Of a DNA stretch of 25,142 bases, positions 22,108 to 25,142 are shown in pieces. The stretch comes from CADEDH01 sp047971245. GTDB lineage: Bacteria > Actinomycetota > Acidimicrobiia > Acidimicrobiales > SZUA-35. The stretch spans positions 1 to 25,142 of the forward strand of contig JBKDZN010000196.1 of assembly GCA_047971245.1 (NCBI GenBank), in the 5' to 3' direction. How positions within the stretch are numbered: position 1 is the stretch's first letter; each line of letters starts with the position of its first letter. The notes under the pieces were generated by a model. That model was given only the letters and a program-made list of their open reading frames with translations. It ran no database searches and was not told the origin of the DNA. A program made the translations under genes and the position numbers.

Positions 22108-22705
22108 CCAGACCCTCATCTCGAAGCTGATCGACGACCTGGAGATCGTCGGGGACGAGCTCGTCGTCGACGTCGGCGCCGGGTCAGGAGCACTGACCCT
22201 CCCACTGGCTCACAAAGGCGCTCGAGTCTGGGCGGTCGAACGCGACCCGATCTGGGCCGACCAGCTCACCGCACACGCGACCGCAGCGAGGCTCGACGAC
22301 CGGATCCGCGTGATCAGGACCGACGTTCGCCGATTCCGGTTCCCTCGAGAACGGTTCCGGATCATCGCCAACCCCCCGTTCAGCCTCACCACCGACATCC
22401 TGAAGCTGATCCTCGATGATCCGACCTCGTCCTCACCGACGCGAGCGGATCTCGTGCTCCAGCGCGAAGTAACCCTGAAGCACGCCTCCCAGCCTCCGAA
22501 GGCGCTGAAGACCGCAAGCTGGTCTCCATAGTGGGAGTTCTCGGCTGGTCGCCGGATCCCCGCATCTGCGTTTCGGCCTCGGCCCTCGGTGGACGCCGCC
22601 GTCCTCACCATCCACCGCCGCGACCCACCCGTCCTGCCGACATGGCTCGCCGCAGGGTTCGAGAGCCTCCTCCGCCCCTCATGGCAGCCGCCGCACCATC
22701 GATGA
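22037..22705 (+). pseudogene. erm: Erm-type 23S rRNA adenine-N6 methyltransferase, broken by an in-frame TAG
   Basis: Homologue of the ErmA/KsgA family that dimethylates A2058 of 23S rRNA and gives macrolide-lincosamide-streptogramin resistance. GTG 22037 opens a frame with SQHFLVD (18-24), motif I DVGAGSGALTLPLA (45-58), AVERD, and the catalytic NPPF (112-115) in IIANPPFSLTTDIL. At codon 165 (22529-22531) a TAG interrupts KTASWSP*WEF. The same frame then continues RRIPASAFRPRPSVDAAVL and TIHRRDPPVLP, the normal Erm C-terminal region. Erm proteins usually have WSPWW or a similar WW/FEF here, so a TGG-to-TAG change is the simplest explanation. The frame ends at TGA 22703, somewhat short for the family. 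It lies next to the toxin-antitoxin genes. Confidence 0.85.
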
Positions 22706-22974
22706 CCCCGAAGGCGTCCAACCTCGCGCTCGTCCCGTCTGGGGTGTCAACCCGCACCGGCGCACCAGGACGGGCCGCCACATCAAGAAGGCCGCAACGT
22801 CGGGATTCAGCCCCGCCACCAGGTCCTGACCAGACGATGCGCCGTTCCTGGCGAAAGGCGCGTCCGGGCGGTGTCGACGGGCCCCGACCTCGGGGGCGGG
22901 TGCAGGCCCGAGATCGTGTACGCGCCGCTCGATCCGGTGACGGACGCGTTCCCGGTTCCGTTCGGGCCGGGACG
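22706..22974. other. Intergenic region, no gene recognised
   Basis: About 270 bp between the erm-like pseudogene and the promoter of the next gene. Several frames are open, as expected at this GC content, but none shows a family motif, a start with a ribosome site or a clear dyad. It may contain decayed sequence. Confidence 0.4.
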
Positions 22975-22980
22975 TAGGAT
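22975..22980 (+). promoter_or_regulatory. -10 element upstream of a leaderless short ORF
   Basis: TAGGAT ends 6 nt before GTG 22987, the same spacing seen at the other leaderless starts of this window. No convincing -35 is seen. Confidence 0.4.
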
Positions 22981-22986
22981 GGGGCT

Positions 22987-23034
22987 GTGCGGAACGTCCC
23001 GATCGCCGTCGACCTGGTCCGCCCCGGCCGTTGA
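22987..23034 (+). CDS. 15-codon upstream ORF of the DUF2306-like gene
   Basis: GTG 22987 to TGA 23032-23034 encodes VRNVPIAVDLVRPGR. It begins 6 nt after a -10 hexamer and ends 4 nt before GTG 23039. Such a placement would let a ribosome finishing the short ORF restart on the membrane-protein gene, which lacks a ribosome site of its own. The evidence is geometry only. Confidence 0.35.
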   Translation: MRNVPIAVDLVRPGR

Positions 23035-23038
23035 CCGT

Positions 23039-23482
23039 GTGTTGATCGCCCTCCACGCGGCGACCGTCCTCGCCGGGCTCACCGTCGGTTCGGTCGTCCT
23101 GATCCGGACAAAGGGGACGCCCCAGCATCGGTTCCTGGGGTGGGTGTACGTCGTCCTGCTGCTGGCAACCGCGATCGGTTCGTTCGGGATCATGGAGGTC
23201 TACGAGGGGCAACCGTCGGTCTTCCACGCGGTGAGCGTCCTCGTCGGGATCGTGATCGCCGCGGGGATCATGGCGATCCGCCAGGGTCACGTGTGGCTCC
23301 ATGCACTCCTGATGGCCTCCTCGGTGCTGATCGGTGCCATCACCGGCATCGCCCAGTACTTCGATCATCTGCCGTTCGGGTCCGACGCCCTGAACGCCGT
23401 CGTCTTCCTGCAGGTGCCCTCGGTGCTGGGTTTCGCCCTCATCTGGCGGATGGCGGCAGGGCACCGGCACTCGACCGGCTGA
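23039..23482 (+). CDS. DUF2306-like membrane protein
   Basis: Small membrane protein of 147 residues with four or five helices (about 2-21, 35-52, 62-80, 86-107, 118-138). The pattern LIALHAATVLAGLTVGSVVLIRTKGTPQHRFLGWVYV matches the start of DUF2306 proteins, where H-R-x-L-G-x-x-Y after the first helix is conserved. GHVWLHALLM follows in the expected place. The histidines (6, 30, 63, 88) lie near membrane faces, but no cofactor is established. GTG 23039 fits the family start. ATG 22979 in the same frame would add 20 non-homologous residues. Function is unknown. Confidence 0.78.
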   Translation: MLIALHAATVLAGLTVGSVVLIRTKGTPQHRFLGWVYVVLLLATAIGSFGIMEVYEGQPSVFHAVSVLVGIVIAAGIMAIRQGHVWLHALLMASSVLIGAITGIAQYFDHLPFGSDALNAVVFLQVPSVLGFALIWRMAAGHRHSTG

Positions 23483-23734
23483 GACCGAACGAGACCCAGC
23501 GCCGTGGCGCCTCCAGCCGGCAGAACGCGACGCTCCGGCGGGCCGACGGATACGGCGCCGACATCGACACCGGCTGACGACGACCGCTACGGACAGACGC
23601 GTCGATCATCTCGCGCTGCTCCGGGGGCGGGCTGACATGCGCGACATGCGGCCCCCGGATGGGCCGGCTCGGGTTGCGGTGCGGTGCCGGCTACTCGGCC
23701 GGCGTTCAGAAGGCACTCGTGGAAGACTCGCTCG
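23483..23734. other. 252-bp intergenic region with one hairpin
   Basis: CCGGGGGC (23621-23628) and GCCCCCGG (23651-23658) form a perfect 8-bp GC stem with a 22-nt loop that contains GACATGCG twice. It may terminate the DUF2306-like transcript. No T-run follows. Nothing else is recognised in this gap. Confidence 0.35.
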
Positions 23735-24496
23735 ATGACCGCGACGACCCGGTACGACACCATCGGCGCCACCTACGCCACCGCCAGGGCCGCCGATCCC
23801 AGGCTCGCCACGGCGATCCACGGGGTCCTCGGTGAGGCCCGGCGAGTCGTCAACGTCGGTGCGGGCACGGGCAACTACGAGCCCACCGACCGCGAAGTGA
23901 TCGCAGTCGAGCCCTCGCCAGTGATGATCAGCCAGCGGCGGGCCGGTGCGGCGCCTGCGGTGCGCGCTCCGGCAGAGCGTCTTCCGTTCGCCGATGACAC
24001 CTTCGACGCCGCTCTCGCCATCAGCACCGTCCACCACTGGACCGACCGACCACGAGGTCTGGCAGAGATGGCACGCGTCGCCCCTCGCCGGCTCGTCGTG
24101 CACTGGGAACCCGCCGACACCACGCTCCACTGGATCGTCGAGGACTACTTCCCAGAGCTCGCCGCCGTCGAGAGCGTCCGCGACGGCGGCACCAGTGACG
24201 ACGTCGCGACCGACCTCGGTGGGGACGTCGAGGTGCACCCGTTTCCGGTGCCGATCGACTTCGCCGATGGCGCCGGCGGCGCGTTCTGGGGTCGACCCGA
24301 GGCCCTTCTCGATCCCGAGGTCCGGTCGGGAATCTCGATGTTCGCCCTGCTCGACCCAGAGATCGTCGAGCGTCGCGTCACCCAACTCGCGGCCGACCTC
24401 CCCACCGGCCGCTGGGACGACCGCCACGGCCACCTCCGCACACTCGACACCCTCGACGTCGGCCTCCGGGTCATCGTGTCGACCGACCTCACCTGA
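23735..24496 (+). CDS. Class I SAM-dependent methyltransferase
   Basis: Methyltransferase of 253 residues. Its start, TRYDTIGATYATARAADPRLATAIHGVLGEA, is a common opening for the UbiE-like 'class I SAM methyltransferase' group with an IGxxYxxxRxxDPR signature. Motif I VVNVGAGTGNYEP is at 38-50, the acidic end of beta-2 is VIAVEPS, motif II is ERLPFADDTFDAALA, and post-motif STVHHW follows. The acceptor is unknown. ATG 23735 is used because the family starts there; GGAAG lies 10 nt upstream. The frame is open to GTG 23684, but those residues are not family-like. It stands alone. Confidence 0.88.
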   Translation: MTATTRYDTIGATYATARAADPRLATAIHGVLGEARRVVNVGAGTGNYEPTDREVIAVEPSPVMISQRRAGAAPAVRAPAERLPFADDTFDAALAISTVHHWTDRPRGLAEMARVAPRRLVVHWEPADTTLHWIVEDYFPELAAVESVRDGGTSDDVATDLGGDVEVHPFPVPIDFADGAGGAFWGRPEALLDPEVRSGISMFALLDPEIVERRVTQLAADLPTGRWDDRHGHLRTLDTLDVGLRVIVSTDLT

Positions 24497-24633
24497 ACAG
24501 CTCGTCGGAGCAGTCCTGAACCTCAGCTGTCGATTTTGACCCCGATCGCGGCTTACCCCGGCACGAAGGCACTCCAGGTGGCCCAGCCCCATGACCACCG
24601 CACCCATCGCCACGTGCGCCGAGGTCCTCATCG
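24497..24633. other. Intergenic, possibly transposon-end sequence
   Basis: No gene is recognised. TGTCGATTTTGACCCC (about 24522-24543) recalls the terminal repeat units of IS21-type elements, which often carry TGTCGATTTT. With no second unit and no transposase this is only a hint. Confidence 0.25.
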
Positions 24634-24831
24634 TCGAGGAAGCCGCGGCGGTCCCTCCGCATCAGCCGCTGGCACATGACCCCCAAGACCATCCGCCAAC
24701 GCCTTCTCCACATCGCCGGACGAATCACCCCCACCGGGCGACACCTCCACCTCGACCAAGACTGGCCCTGGACCCCCACCCTCCTCCACGCCATCAACCA
24801 GACCGAGACCCCCACCCGCCACGCAGCGTGA
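24634..24831 (+). mobile_element. IS1380-type transposase, C-terminal remnant
   Basis: The plus strand encodes RRSLRISRWHMTPKTIRQ followed by LLHIAGRITPTGRHLHLDQ and DWPWTPTLLHAI, ending at TGA 24829. This is the C-terminal end seen in IS1380-family transposases (a leucine-rich I-A-G-R-I/L...TGR...L...WPW pattern). Nothing upstream of about 24634 continues the homology, so some 400 residues are missing. The tail after the stop, to about 24875 (ending GTGGCTAG), may be the element's right end. It abuts an IS3-type fragment. Confidence 0.65.
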
Positions 24832-24875
24832 CCACACCCACCCGATCAACTGCCGCGACGAAAAATCGTGGCTAG

Positions 24876-25142
24876 TGATCTCGTGTCGGGCGATGGTGTG
24901 GTTCGGGTAGAAGGTCCGGTGGACGAGTTCTTTCTTCAAAGAAGCGAAGAATGATTCAGCGACGGAGTTGTCCCAGCAGTCACCGACCCGGCCCATCGAT
25001 CCCCGCATGTTGTTGTTGTGCAGGAAGTCGTGCATGTCGGTTGAGGTGTATTGCGAACCCCGGTCGGAGTGGAACACGGCTCTCGGGTTGACCAGGCCGC
25101 GATCGATGGCCATCTGGATGGCGTTGGTGACCAGCTCGGCCC
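24876..25142 (-). mobile_element. IS3-family transposase OrfB, fragment running off the window
   Basis: The minus strand encodes the C-terminal part of an IS3-group integrase-type transposase. AELVTNAIQMAIDRGL, VFHSDRGSQYTS (with the second catalytic Asp), MRGSMGRVGDCWDNSVAESF (with the catalytic Glu) and FFASLKKELVH all match. After TIARHEI the sequence leaves the family (TSHDFSSRQL), where F-x-Y-I-x-x-F-YN-R-x-R-x-H would be expected, so the 3' end is cut at about 24876. The 5' part lies beyond the right edge. Residues to the left derive from the IS1380-type remnant. It cannot encode an active transposase as it stands. Confidence 0.85.

Noticed and set aside
23606..24631. 341-residue minus-strand frame opposite the second methyltransferase
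   Set aside because: Antisense of a gene with clear SAM motifs; low-complexity Gly/Asp/Val composition without a recognised family.
24591..24875. Proline/histidine-rich small protein on the plus strand
   Set aside because: It is the wrong frame of the IS1380-type transposase remnant.

Overview
The window is 25.1 kb of high-GC bacterial DNA. Gene content fits an actinomycete-type bacterium (Actinomycetota, possibly Acidimicrobiia): MmyB-type XRE regulator, TIGR03086 protein, class E sortase (LAxTG) signal, DUF2786 protein, many GTG starts, and several start codons sitting 6-7 nt behind a -10 hexamer, as in leaderless transcripts. Taxonomy is an inference; there is no rRNA, tRNA or marker gene. 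No tRNA, rRNA or CRISPR array was seen.

Layout. 1-3043 (minus): siderophore uptake operon with a substrate-binding lipoprotein and two FecCD permeases; the second permease runs off the left edge and the ATPase is presumably beyond it. 3141-5223 (minus): an ABC-2 export operon with two overlapping permeases and an ATPase that has lost its N-terminus where it abuts a DUF4241 gene (5250-5918, plus). 5970-7449 (minus): type B carboxylesterase interrupted by two 1-nt deletions, divergent from a VOC-fold gene (7511-7957). 8046-9464 (minus): an XRE/MmyB regulator with a 1-nt insertion, followed by a mandelonitrile-lyase-like cupin. 9570-12030 (minus): a DUF2786 protein and a pirin.

12190-13284 is the most distinctive stretch. 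Two near-identical 48-bp palindromic repeats in direct orientation bracket a two-gene cassette: an isoprenylcysteine-methyltransferase-like membrane protein and a MerR regulator with a CueR-like Cys-x7-Cys loop. The cassette is preceded by a textbook MerR-type promoter with a 20-bp dyad and a 19-bp spacer. A MarR-like helix-turn-helix fragment starts exactly at the outer edge of the second repeat. An SDR oxidoreductase follows on the minus strand.

14326-18846 (minus) is a 1506-aa secreted, LAxTG-anchored DUF11-type surface protein with lower GC than its surroundings. 19067-21052 holds a methyltransferase and a divergent pair: a truncated HTH_11/WYL-type regulator and a TIGR03086 protein, with a perfect 9-bp-arm operator between them. 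21255-21790 is a MazEF-like toxin-antitoxin pair with an operator wrapped round a perfect TATAAT. 22037-22705 is an Erm-type rRNA methyltransferase broken by one in-frame TAG, with a promoter and a possible leaderless upstream ORF. Then come a DUF2306-like membrane protein with its own short upstream ORF, another methyltransferase, and abutting remnants of an IS1380-type and an IS3-type transposase at the right edge.

Four genes are broken by single-base changes (two deletions and one insertion in or next to short runs, one nonsense). This points either to residual assembly errors or to active gene decay; only reads can tell. The right third (20-25 kb) looks like an accessory region shaped by mobile elements.
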